The position numbers and the translations under genes were made by a program. A DNA stretch of 64,000 nt from Bubalus kerabau (taxonomy: Eukaryota; Chordata; Mammalia; Artiodactyla; Bovidae): assembly GCF_029407905.1 (NCBI RefSeq), contig NC_073646.1, forward strand, positions 16,510,001-16,574,000, in the 5' to 3' direction. The first letter of the stretch is position 1; every line of letters begins with the position of its first letter. The notes beneath the pieces are model-generated. The model saw only the letters and a list, made by a program, of their open reading frames with translations, ran no database searches and was not told the DNA's origin. This document shows, piece by piece, positions 42,831 through 53,044 of this stretch.

Positions 42831-43587
42831 CCTAAGCTGCCCTCTGACCTCACCACTCCTTCTGATACCACTACAGCCCTCCCTCCCCAAAATCACGTCA
42901 GGAGCTGGTTGGTCATGGGTTGCACTAAATGGGGTTCTGGCACATCTAAATGTCAGCTATTTTTTCCCAAAGTGTAGCTCAGGTGAATTTAGGGTAGACA
43001 GGTGAATATTTTTCCTTAAAATACAATGTATTTATTATATTTTAAGGAAAAAGTATATTTTTACTGGTATATTAAACCTGTGATTTTTAGAGTGAACAGT
43101 TCCTTTTAAAACATGAATGTAAGTAAAGAAACAGCCTTTTAAATAAAATTAGTGTCCGTGAGATACGTGTACAGCCTGCTGGTTCAGCCGCTCTAGAAGC
43201 ATCTTACCTGAGCAGTTGGACAACCTTGGAGGCAGTGTCAGTGGGGGAGGGGTGGGAGCGTGGTCAGGCAGAGCTGGGTGCCTAGACAGGGAGACTTTGT
43301 TCTTGGTGGGAAAGACGTCTTGAGCAAGGTTGTCATCATTTCAGGCTTTTTTATCCATGCTGATGGCCATCACCTCCTCTTCCATGGTGACAGTCTCACC
43401 ACTTGTTGCTCAGAAACCAGAGAACTAACTGACTGTGCTGTCTTTTGAAATTATTCACAGATATTAACACGAGCCCTTCATGGCCTGGGAGGGTCTGCAT
43501 CCCCTGTGTTTTACCTGCCATGGTCTGGTCTTGTGCCGTTCTCCACTACAGTATGCCACACCGGCTTCCTTTCTGTCTCTAGAATAA
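42831..43587. other. Unique sequence with perfect hairpin
   Basis: No gene is seen. A 15-base perfect inverted repeat lies at 43009-43052. Confidence 0.4.
43009..43052. repeat. Perfect 15-bp inverted repeat, 14-base loop
   Basis: TTTTTCCTTAAAATA (43009-43023) is the exact reverse complement of TATTTTAAGGAAAAA (43038-43052). The loop is 43024-43037. It may be the remnant of a small DNA transposon or a chance AT-rich hairpin. Confidence 0.9.
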
Positions 43588-44500
43588 GACAAGCCTAAAC
43601 CTACTGTGGAAAATTCTTCAAGAGATGGGAATACCAGACCCCCTCACCTGCCTCTTGAGAAACCTATATGCAGGTCAGGAAGCAACAGTTAGAACTGGAC
43701 ATGGAACAACAGACTGATTCCAAATAGGAAAAGGAGTTCGTCAAGGCTTTTTTTTTTTGTCACCCTGCTTATTTAACTTATATGCAGAGTACATCATGAG
43801 AAATGCTGGGCTGGAAGAAGCACAAGCTGGAATCAAGATTGCCAGGAGAAATATCAATAACCTCAGATATGCAGATGACACCACCCTTATGGCAGAAAGT
43901 GAAGAGGAACTCAAAAGCCTCTCGATGAAAGTGAAAGAGGAGAGTGAAAAAGTTGGCTTAAAGCTCAACATTCATAAAACTAAGATCATGGCATCTGGTC
44001 CCGTCACTTCATGGGAAATAGATGGGGAAATAGTGGAAACAGTGTCAGACTTTATTTTTGGGGGCTCCAAAATCACTGCAGATGGTGACTGCAGCCATGA
44101 AATTAAAAGACGCTTACTCCTTGGAAGGAAAGTTATGATCAATGTAGATAGCATATCAAAAGCAGAGACATTACTTTGCCAACAAAAGGTCCGTCTAGTC
44201 AAGGCTGTGGTTTTTCCAGTGGTCATGTATGGTTGTGAGAGTTGGACTGTGAAGAAGACTGAGTGCCGAAGAATTGATGCTTTTGAACTGTGGTGTTGGA
44301 GAAGACTCTTGAGAGTCCCTTGGACTGCAAGGAGATCCAGCCAGTCCATCCTAAAGGAGATCAGCCCTGGGTGTTCTTTGGAAGGAATGATGCTAAAGCT
44401 GAAACTCCAATACTTTGGCCACTTCATGCGAAGAGTTGGCTCATTGGAAAATACTCTGATGCTGGGAGGGATTGGGGGCAGGAGGAGAAGGGGACGATAG
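43588..44500 (+). pseudogene. BovB reverse-transcriptase fragment (broken)
   Basis: The open frame from 43757 gives 247 residues: RT motif C YADD at residues 38-41 (bases 43868-43879) and then the C-terminal region with VMYGCESWT and ELWCWRRLL. The RT core before it is broken: TGG has become TGA near 43715, and the T run adds three bases compared with the 5.2-kb copy. Between about 44157 and 44187 a one-base loss and a one-base gain cancel, leaving about twelve residues out of frame. A CAG to TAG change ends the frame at 44500. Motif B here keeps VRQG, unlike the 5.2-kb copy. Confidence 0.92.
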
Positions 44501-44653
44501 AGGATGAGATGGCTGGATGGCATCACTGACTTGATGGACATGAGTTTGGGTGAACTCCGGGAGTTGGTGATGGACAGGGAGGCCTGGCATGCTGCAATTC
44601 ATGGGGTTGCAAAGAGTCGGACATGACTGAGCGACTGAACTGAACTGAACTGA
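43588..44653 (+). mobile_element. BovB LINE, 5'-truncated
   Basis: It runs from the LWKILQEMGIPD-coding region of ORF2 to a 3' end of CTGAACTGAACTGAACTGAA. It is the second longest BovB copy and contains an 11-base T run (43748-43758) that replaces the sequence before the GTCACC site. Confidence 0.96.
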
Positions 44654-44654
44654 A

Positions 44655-45240
44655 ACCTACCCCAGGGGCTTTTCACTTGCTGTTCTTTCTGCCTGGAACC
44701 CTTTCCCCTAAACATTTGCATGGCGGATTCCTTCTTATCCTCCTGATCTTAGGACTCCACTGTCCACCCACTTTAAGTCCCCCTCTTCCTGCAGTCACTC
44801 TTTTTGTCAGGGATCTCTTCTGTAAAAGATCAGATAGGGATGTTTTGGGCTTGTGGGCCATATGGTCCATGGTGTACCTATTCAAGTCTGCCATTGTTGT
44901 GAGAAAGAAGTTGGAAACAAGATGTAGATAAATGGATATTGCTGTGTTTCAGTCACTTTATTTATAGAAACAGTAGCAGGCTGGATTTATAAAATAATAG
45001 CCTAGAGCAGGGCTGGGCAAACACTGGCTGTAGTTGGCCCATCCCTGCTCTTATTTTATTGTTGTCATAATGTTTATCACTATCTGAAATACTCTTGTTT
45101 GTTTTTAGCTTTGTCTCCTTTTATCTAGAATGTGAACCCCATGCTGGCAGGAGTGTGTCCTTCCTTGTTTAGTGAGATATCCTGATGCTTAGCTCCCTAC
45201 ACGTGGTGCATGCTCGATGAAGATTTGTTAGATGAATGGA
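44655..45240 (+). mobile_element. L2 LINE fragment split by MER1-like element
   Basis: The left part TCTTTCTGCCTGGAACCC, CTTCTTATCCTCCTGATC and right part TGTGAACCCCATGCTGGCAGG, GCTTAGCTCCCTACACGTGG and GATGAAGATTTGTTAGATGAA are L2 3' landmarks in order. Confidence 0.75.
44812..45040 (+). mobile_element. MER1-like hAT element inside L2
   Basis: TCTGTAAAAGATCAGATAGGG, GGGCCATATGGTCCATGG, TTCAGTCACTTTATTTATAG and GCAGGGCTGGGCAAAC follow the MER1-like order. Confidence 0.75.
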
Positions 45241-45259
45241 CACTGTCCCTCATCAGATT

Positions 45260-45780
45260 TGTATTCATTCATTCTCTGAGCATACATGGCTCACTTCCTT
45301 TGCTGCTTGCCTCATATGGAACATTGGAGGCAGAGCTCACGGTCCAATACAGGCACAGGTTTGGAAGCAGGCTATGGTGCAATGCAAAGCTCAACCAGGG
45401 AGGCTCAGAAGTAGCTCAGCACAGCACAGGGCATTGACTCTGAGGAAGTCAGAGGTGGCTTCTTGGAGGGAGTGGCATCTTAGCTGAGTCTGAAGGGTGT
45501 CTTTGAGCTCCCTGGGCAGATACTAGAAGGACATCCACACTCAAGGAACAGCCTGAAGCAGGGACATGGCCGCAGAGACCAGCTATGTCATAGGAAGGAA
45601 AAGCAGTTCAGGTGAATGGAGTTAGTACAGGGCACGTGTAGCCACAGGTGCCATGAACAGCAGCCATGAAAGTTGGGTGAGTTCTTGGGAACAGTTAACA
45701 AAGTGCCTTTCCTGTAATGTGGACTTGGATCCTGCACATTTAATGTGGGATTTCTACAAATTGAAAGGTTGTATCGCTCC
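45260..45780 (-). mobile_element. L2 LINE fragment, diverged
   Basis: It includes a reversed L2 body with GGCTTCTTGGAGGGAGTGGC, ATCTTAGCTGAGTCTGAAGG and AGGAACAGCCTGAAGCAGGG. The ends are uncertain. Confidence 0.6.
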
Positions 45781-45861
45781 ATAGACATTTAAGAATTCTT
45801 AGTCCATGGACCTGATTAATGCTGATACACCTTTTCAGTTGATTTGGCCTCCGCTATCTAA

Positions 45862-46138
45862 CGGAGAAGGCTATGGCACCCCACTCCAGGACTCTTGCCT
45901 GGAAAATCCCATGGACAGAGGAGCCTGGAAGGCTGCAGTCCATCGGGTCGCTGAGAGTCGGACACGACTGAGCGACTTCACTTTCACTTTTCACTTTCAT
46001 GCATTGGAGAAGGAAATGGCAACCCACTCCAGTGTTCTTGCCTGGAGAATCCCAGGGACGGGGGAGCCTGGTGGGCTGCCGTCTATGGGGTCGCACAGAG
46101 TTGGACATGACTGAAGTGACTTAGCAGCAGCAGCAGCA
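45862..46138 (+). mobile_element. BOV-A2 SINE
   Basis: The only + strand BOV-A2 here, ending in six CAG/AGC units. Duplication GCTATCTAA at 45853-45861 and 46139-46147. Confidence 0.97.
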
Positions 46139-46147
46139 GCTATCTAA

Positions 46148-46740
46148 AGGTGGCCATTGGGAGGGGAGCTACTCGACATCCTATATAATTGGTAGGTCCA
46201 AAAAAATAGGTTTTTGGCTTTTAAAATCTGTAGACAGTGCTAATGAGCTGCCTTCCCTGGCTCTCACCCTGCCCTATCCACGCATCTAAGTCTCATCAGT
46301 TGTCAGCAGGGAGTTAAACACACAGAGAAAGGGCAGCATATGGTGTGAAAGAGTGGAGAATCGCAAGCCCCAAATAAAATTTTATGGAGGTGGGCCAGCC
46401 CTGCTGTTTACGAGGCGCTTAAAGGGAAATCATGACCTGCAAAGCTGAGGGCTGTTCCTGCTCGTCCCCCTGGCGGCCTGGAAAAATCCCCAAGATTCTG
46501 CCTCCAACTTTCTAAGCCTTGGCCAAGCCCTAATGAGCCTGGAGCCAAGGGCAGGGGTGGAGGCTGATGCTGTCACAGGCCTTGGGGCTGCACTGACAGG
46601 AGGACCATGGGAAAGGGAGGCAGACACTGATCCAGCACCTACTATGTGCTACTAGGCGGTGTCTATACCGTACCTACTGTGCGTGTGCGGGGAGGGGGAG
46701 GGTGTCCATATTCATCATTGTCTTCATGACACTTTCCCCA
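46148..46740. other. Unique sequence with small L2 trace
   Basis: CCAGCACCTACTATGTGC at ~46632 is an L2/MIR tail fragment. No gene is seen. Confidence 0.4.
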
Positions 46741-46747
46741 GCAATAG

Positions 46748-46751
<4 letters not shown>

Positions 46752-46789
<38 letters not shown>

Positions 46790-46962
46790 TACATACATAT
46801 ATATATATATATAGAGAGAGAGAGAAGGGCATAGCAACCCACTCCAATATTCTTGCCTGGAGTATTCCATGGACAGAGGAGCCTGGCAGGCTATAAGTCC
46901 ATAGGGTCACAAAGAGTTGGACACCACTGAGTAACACTTTCATATATATATATATATATATA
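46752..46962. repeat. (TA)n array carrying a Bov-A insertion
   Basis: TA runs at 46752-46780 and 46798-46813 are joined by CA and GA steps. They resume at 46942-46962 after the SINE. The SINE duplicated TA repeats as its target. Confidence 0.93.
46822..46941 (+). mobile_element. Bov-A monomer SINE in TA repeat
   Basis: GAGAAGGGCATAGCAACCC to GTTGGACACCACTGAGTAAC; no tRNA head. Confidence 0.9.
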
Positions 46963-47054
46963 AAATCTACTCACTTTTTATTTATTGTCAAACTTAGCCT
47001 ATACTGTCCATAAAGTTATGGTATTAACAAGGCCTGTTTAATTTTAGAATGTGC

Positions 47055-47369
47055 TATGGCTCAGTCATGTCCTACTCTTCACTACCCCCTGGACTGTAGC
47101 CCGCCAGGCTCCTCTGTCCATGGGGATTTTCCAGGCAAGAATACTGGAGTGGGTTGCCATGCCCTCCTCTACGGGATCTTCCCTACCCAGGGATTGAACC
47201 CAGGTCTCCCACATTGCAGGCAGATTCTTTACCATCTGAGCCACCAGGGAAGCCCAAGAATACTGGAGTGGGTAGCCTATCCCTTCTCCAGGGGATTTCC
47301 TGACCCAGGAATCGAACTGTCTGTATTGCAGGCAGATTCTTTACCAGCTGAGCTACCAGGGAAACCCTT
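47055..47369 (-). mobile_element. Bov-tA SINE with duplicated tRNA head
   Basis: Reverse dimer: a Bov-A body, then one tRNA module ending CTGAGCCACCAGGGAAGCCC (~47254), then a short Bov-A piece and a second module ending CTGAGCTACCAGGGAAACCC (47369). Confidence 0.93.
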
Positions 47370-47464
47370 ATAGGATACATCAGTGTAAATACAAAACTAC
47401 TGAAATTTTTCAGAAAGGTTTGTTCACAAACCACATAGGATAACTTGTCTGCTGCTGTTTCTAG

Positions 47465-47605
47465 TATTATGATAACTTTGGTGCTTCCGTTTTATAGCTG
47501 AGGAAATAGAGATCCAGAGAGATTTAGCAGTGCAGCTCAAACTCACAGAGCTAGGAAGTGTCTGGATTTGAACACAGATCTTTCTGGTTCTAAAGTTCAG
47601 GTAAT
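47465..47605 (-). mobile_element. MIR SINE fragment
   Basis: TTTATAGCTGAGGAAATAGAG, CTCACAGAGCTAGGAAGTG and GGATTTGAACACAGATC fit reversed MIR. Confidence 0.76.
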
Positions 47606-48564
47606 ATGCACCATCTTCTCAGAGGGAGAAATTGGGAAAGGATGTCCATACCCCCCGTTGGACAGACAAAGCTCTCAGGACAGGCACAGAGGGTAAGACT
47701 GAGGGCTGATCAGACTTCCTGCTCTTTCTTAGGAGGCAAAGACATCTTTGGCCTCTGACATCTCTGTTCCCATGGGTTTTGGCTACAGGACATACTTAGA
47801 CTAAGACTTGTTCTTGGGGCATTGCTATCATGGCATGGTGAGCCTTTAAGCATCTCCTCAAATAACAGTGATCAGTATTGACTCCTGCACAGGAGGGTGA
47901 GGTGGGGGAGGAATGGTTCATAGGATGGCCCCCAGGGCAGCGGGAAGCCTTCTTTGTATCAGAGGCTCATTAGTATTCAGTCCTCATGGAGGGACCTTTC
48001 AGGGAAAAAAATCATCTTAATGGGCTCTGAACAAGTCCAACTGGCAGCTGTTCCTTGGTGGCCATAGGGAGCAGACCTGGCCACCCTTGCCCTTGAGGCC
48101 AGGCAGTGACTGCCATTTCACATGGCATCAGTAAGCAGGTACCAGCGCTGAGTGAGCAGACCCGCTGGGCAGGGAGGGCTTCAGCCACATATGGAGTTTG
48201 CAGCTTAGGGATAGAAGGAAGCAGGCCTGGATTCCATTGGCAAGCCCAGCGAGGTGGCCAGGAGGGCAGCAGGAAGAGGAACCGCAGTCAGCCACGGTCA
48301 TCACATTGTTCCTTAAAACTCATTAAGTGTCCAGGGGTCAAGGTCTCCAATCTGGACATCTGGGCTTGGGGGCAGTGCTGGTCTATATGGGGCCTTTGCT
48401 GGGAGGATAAAGGCACTTTTTTGATGGAGGACTGGGGAGAGTGTCCAGCTGGGTGAGGGCCATCCTCCCTGGGCGCAGCTTGGTGAGGGGCATTGGCTGG
48501 GTTTCAGCCCCGCGTTTGCAGTCTGCACACTAGATGGCCATTCACAGTGGCCTCGGATGAACTT
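47606..48564. other. Unique sequence
   Basis: No repeat or gene is recognised. The open frames here have no domain. Confidence 0.4.
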
Positions 48565-49095
48565 ATTTACATAACAGAAATAGACTCACAGACATAGAAA
48601 ACAAACTTATGGTTACCAAAGGGGATAGTGGGGGATGGGGGGAGATAAATTAGGAGTCTGGGATTAATATATAGATCCCTGTCCTACTGCATAGCACAGG
48701 GAACTGTATATTCAGTATCTTGCATGCATGCATGCTAAGGTGCTTCACTTGTGTCCGACTCTTTGCAACCCCATAGACCGTAGCCTGCCAGGCTCCTCTG
48801 TCCATGGGATTCTCCAGGCAAGAATACTGGAGTGGGTTGCCACGCCCTCCTTCAGGGGATCTTCCTGACCCAGGGATTGAACCTGCATCTCTTACTTCTC
48901 CTGAATTGACAGGTGGGTTCTTTGCCATTAGTACCACCTAGGAAGCCCACTCAATATCTTATAATAACCTATAATGGAAAAGAACCTAAAAAAGAATATA
49001 TATATATATATATATAATCTATAGTGGAATCATTTTGCTGTGTACTTGAAATTAACTCAACATTGTAAATAACTATAAAAAACACTAAATATTAA
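48565..49095 (+). mobile_element. L1 3'-end fragment split by Bov-tA
   Basis: AAAACAAACTTATGGTTACC, ATAGCACAGGGAACTGTAT, then after the SINE ATAATGGAAAAGAACC and TTTTGCTGTGTACTTGAAATT, then a TA tract (48989-49016) and AACTCAACATTGTAAATAAC. The order is that of a non-bovine-specific L1 3' end. Confidence 0.83.
48722..48950 (-). mobile_element. Bov-tA SINE nested in L1
   Basis: Reverse Bov-tA opening with GCATGCATGCATGC. Duplication TCAGTATCTT (48712-48721) and TCAATATCTT (48951-48960). Confidence 0.95.
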
Positions 49096-50374
49096 AAATA
49101 CTACATGTACTAGGTCTCTAGTATATAACAAGCTCTTTGAAAACCTAGTGAATTGAAACAACCATCTTTTCTTCTTCATGGTTTTGTGGGTGAGGGATGC
49201 AGGAAGGGCTCTGTTGGGCGGTGTGTTTCTGCAGCGGGGGCTGGAGGACCCAGTTCTAGGATGACCTTTTCATTCATACGTCTGGTGTCTTGTTCCTCCT
49301 CAGCTCCCTCTCTGTCCATGTGGCATCTTGTCTGCCAGCGCCTCTGCTGTAACTTGATTTGCTCACAGTGTGATGGTCTCAGAGGAGTGAGGCTGCTTCT
49401 GTGGCCGCTGGCCTCCAGGAGGCAGGAAGTGGAGGTTGCCAGAAAGCACAGCATCACCCTGGCCAGTTCTGTTGCTCAGAGCAGTCCAAGGGCCCGCCCG
49501 GATTCTAGGGCTAGGAAAATAGACCCACCTCATGTTGGGATGCAGAGAGGGACTATGCGTGGCAAGGTCACCTTGCAGAAAAGTGTATGGGATGGGCGAC
49601 ATAATTGCAGCCATTTTTGGAAATACAGTCCACCACTCCTTAATTGGCACAGATTTTTCAGGGATTTCACAATGATTCTTCTATCTTGGACTCACCTCAG
49701 CCTCCCATAAAAAGAACAATGAGCAAAGCCCTGGCATATTCTTTTAAGATCAAAGTATATGTCTAACTATTAATTTTGTTAACAGAGTCCAGTTTGATCT
49801 GAAAGGCGATGCTAATAAGGTGAACCAACTTGCAAAGCAAAAAGAATCCCAGCATGAGCATAGCTGTAGGAAAGGGGCACCAGTGCTTGCCTCTGGTGGT
49901 TCAAGAGCCCCGCGGCAAATGCCGCTTGCTTAGGTTTGGTGAGGTCCCAAAGGTGGGGCCATCTGGCTTGGACCAACTCACCATCTGCCCTGGTGTTTAA
50001 ATTCAAAATGCATTTTATTTATTGAGTCAATTAAGAAAGATTCAGTTGTTGAAATGGAGGCAAATTCAGACAGTAAATTGATGTTTTCAGCTGAAACTTG
50101 CTTACAAGCCAAGCCCTTGGGTCATTATTGGCCATTTGCCTCCCTTTAAAGATATGATGTGACACATAATATGCACGCCCATTCAATTGAACATTTGGAC
50201 CCTTGGCTAAAAAAAAAAAAAAATCTGATAATTAGTCAGGAACATTTTTTGGATGTTGCTAAACTTTGCAGAGAACAATGGAAAGAGATATTGCATATTA
50301 ATTATAACTGGAGAGGAGTTATCCTGTTCTCTTGAGCTGTTTCATGTGCAAGGGGTTGGGGCTGAAAGCGATGG
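49096..50374. other. Unique sequence, possibly conserved part
   Basis: No exon is convincing. 49991-50350 is AT-rich, unique and complex, with TAATTA-type homeodomain cores (for instance AATTAATTAT-like sequence near 50298) and a 15-base A run (50209-50223). Confidence 0.4.
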
Positions 50375-50500
50375 TTTGCAGCCACTTCTCTAACACTTAT
50401 GAATTGTGACTTTGGGCCTGTCACGGGCATTTGTTGTGAACTTCCCTTTCTCTACCTATAAAATGAAAACAGTTATACCTATTCCATCCACTCCTGGGTC
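50375..50500 (+). mobile_element. MIR fragment
   Basis: AATTGTGACTTTGGGCCTGTC, CCCTTTCTCTACCTATAAAATG and AAAACAGTTATACC fit MIR on +. Confidence 0.62.
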
Positions 50501-50681
50501 TGATTAAGAATAAAATGATGCCATACTGTTTTGTTTTTTTTAAAAAACTGCTTTGAGAGTTTAGAAATCCTTTGTATATTGAGCCATTATTGCTGATAAC
50601 AATTAGCATAGCGAGTTTCTGTTGCCTGAGAATGAACACAAATGTGCCTTTGTGACTCATTTAAACATTAATATATCGAGC

Positions 50682-51230
50682 CTATAATTAAAAGGCGCTT
50701 ACTCCTTGGAAGGAAAGTTATGACCAACCTAGACAGCATATTCAAAAGCAGAGACATTACTTTGCCAACAAAGGTTCGTCTAATCAAGGCTATGGTTTTT
50801 CCTGTGGTCATGTATGGATGTGAGAGTTGGACTGTGAAGAAGGCTGAGCGCTGAAGAATTGATACTTTTGAACTGTGGTGTTGGAGAAGACTCTTGAGAG
50901 TCCCTTGGACTGCAAGGAGATCCAACCAGTCCATTGTGAAGGAGATCAGCCCTGGGATTTCTTTGGAAGGAATGATGCTAAAGCTCAAACTCCAGTACTT
51001 TGGCCACCTCATGTGAAGAATTGACTCATTGGAAAAGATTCTGATGCTGGGAGGGATTGGGGGCAAGAGGAGAAGGGGACGACAGAGGATGAGATGGCTG
51101 GATGGCATCACTGACTCGATAGACGTGAGTCTCAGTGAACTCCGAGAGTTGATGATGGACAGGGAGGCCTGGCGTGCTGCGATTCATGGGGTCGCAAAGA
51201 GTCGGACACGACTGAGCGACTGATCTGATC
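50682..51230 (+). mobile_element. BovB LINE 3' fragment
   Basis: It starts at AATTAAAAGGCGCTTACTCC and ends with CTGATCTGATCTGAT, a different pentamer from the other copies. The frame is broken by TGA where the copies at 11.4 and 44.2 kb have CGC-type codons (GAGCGCTGAAG near 50846). It provides the reference sequence used here to spot indels in other copies. Confidence 0.95.
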
Positions 51231-51656
51231 TGATAATTATTTTAAAATACACAGATTAAGAAATTAACTGTATAATTCTGACATCTAGAGTTTGGGTGCA
51301 ACTCATAATTTGTGCACTATGCCTTATATATACATAAGTTCAGTTATTTTGCCAGTTTTGGCTAACCTAGATCGTACTTATTGAAAGTGAAGGCTTCCGC
51401 AATGACAAAAGAGTAAAGAAGCCATTTGACAATGTTTTGCTGCTTTGAATAAACTTCACATAGCAGTTGAGCTTTATTGTTGAGTGGGCTAATAGTAATA
51501 AGTGGATTTCTCTCATTCTAATAGACACAGATTCAGTTATTTGTCAAAAAATAATTTATTGAGGGCTTATGAGGGGAAGTTCTCTTTGCTGTGAGCTGCC
51601 TCAGTATTTTCCAAATATCCCTCTCGTGGAATGCTGCTCTCATGAGCCCCCCAAAT
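51231..51656. other. AT-rich unique sequence
   Basis: No repeat or gene is recognised. Confidence 0.4.
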
Positions 51657-51842
51657 GTTAGCCGTGTCTGACTCTTTGAGACTCCATAGGCTGTAACCCC
51701 TCTGTCCAGGGGATTCTCTAGGCAAGAATACTAGAGTGGGTTGCCATTTACTTCTCCAGGGGATCTTTCTGACCCAGGGATCAAACTCACATCTCCTGCT
51801 TGGGGGGTGGATTATTTACCACTGAACCACCTGGGAAGCCCC
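51657..51842 (-). mobile_element. Bov-tA SINE, diverged
   Basis: Reverse order: GTGTCTGACTCTTTGAGAC, CTCCAGGGGATCTTTCTGACC and TGAACCACCTGGGAAGCCCC. A 13-base internal stretch is missing near 51700. Confidence 0.92.
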
Positions 51843-52104
51843 CCGCCCCAATTTATAGACAAAGAAAAGAGGTCAGTGGATGATATTTTGCTTGATATTA
51901 AATTTTTTTACATTAATTTCTTTTACTGTATCTTTTTCTTACATCTTTGGCACCTGAACCTACTTGTCCATGCTCAAATATAGTAAAAGTTGTCATCTAC
52001 AATGAAGTATTGAGTACTGAAAGTCATTTCCATCAGAGGCATTGTCTGTTTCATGGGTTCTCCAAACATGGTCACTCCCCAATTTAAAGATGATTGGATG
52101 ACAC

Positions 52105-52300
52105 TCTGTATCAGGGATGGGCAGGTCTGGCCTGCTGTCAGTTTTGTAAATAAAGTTTTATTGGAACACAGCTGCAGTCATTCATTACATGTCATCATGG
52201 CAGCTTTTACCCTAGGGTAGAATTGAATAGTTGCCTTATGGTCTGCAAAGCTGAAAATATTTACTGTGTGGCATTTTACAGAAAAAGTGTGTCAGCTACT
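52105..52300 (-). mobile_element. MER1-like hAT element
   Basis: GTAAATAAAGTTTTATTGG, AACACAGCTGCAGTCATTC, GAATTGAATAGTTGCC, AATATTTACTGTGTGGC and TTACAGAAAAAGTGTG form the reversed order. Confidence 0.83.
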
Positions 52301-52449
52301 ACACAGTACTGTGGTGAGGACTAACAACACAAGAACAAGCTGTCTTTAACCCTGAACTTCCCCTGGAATAGACAGCTGCTGAGGCTACCATTGTGTTGTG
52401 ATAAGACTCGACTTCCTCCCAAGCATGTAGCAAATATAATAGGCAGGGG

Positions 52450-52462
52450 AAAAAAAAAAAAA
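52450..52462. repeat. A homopolymer
   Basis: Thirteen A bases. Confidence 0.9.
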
Positions 52463-52544
52463 GATGTTTTCCTTTTAAGGGAACATGAGGTTATTATGGT
52501 TAAAAAGAAAAGGAAGAAGAATTTGGAGAGCTATAAACTGATTT

Positions 52545-52742
52545 CGGGGGTTGCCCAGTGGCTCAGCAGTAAAGAATCTGCCTGCAATGCAGGAGACCTG
52601 GGTTCGATCCCTGGGTCAGGAAGATCCCCTGGAGGAGGGCATGGCAACCCAAGCCAGTATTCTTGCCTAAAGAATCCATGGACAGAGAAGCCTGACGGGC
52701 TACAGTCCATAAGTTTGCAAAGAGTTGGACACGACTGAAGGG
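52545..52742 (+). mobile_element. Bov-tA SINE
   Basis: GGGGGTTGCCCAGTGGCTC (damaged head), GGTTCGATCCCTGGGTCAGG, and a Bov-A body ending GTTGGACACGACTGAAGG. Confidence 0.93.
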
Positions 52743-52837
52743 AGTTATCATGCATGCTTGCAAACTGGTTCAAATCCAGCCTTCACCATTAATTAATTCA
52801 CATATTAAATTCTTCATTTAATCCACAGATAATATGT

Positions 52838-52957
52838 TGGAGAAGGAAATGGCAAACCACTCCAGTATTCTTGCCTGGAGAATTTCACGGATAGACTGAC
52901 CAGCTACAGTCCATGGGGTCGCAAAGAGTCGGACAGGACTCAGCGACTAACACTTAA
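52838..52957 (+). mobile_element. Bov-A monomer SINE
   Basis: GGAGAAGGAAATGGCAAACC to GACAGGACTCAGCGACTAAC; no tRNA head, and a short deletion in the middle. Confidence 0.88.
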
Positions 52958-53044
52958 ACAACATGTTTACTAGTCACCTAGTCACAGTTGCTGCCTCGAG
53001 AATGTACACCTAGGATGTACGTTATCCTGGATCCTGTGGGTACC

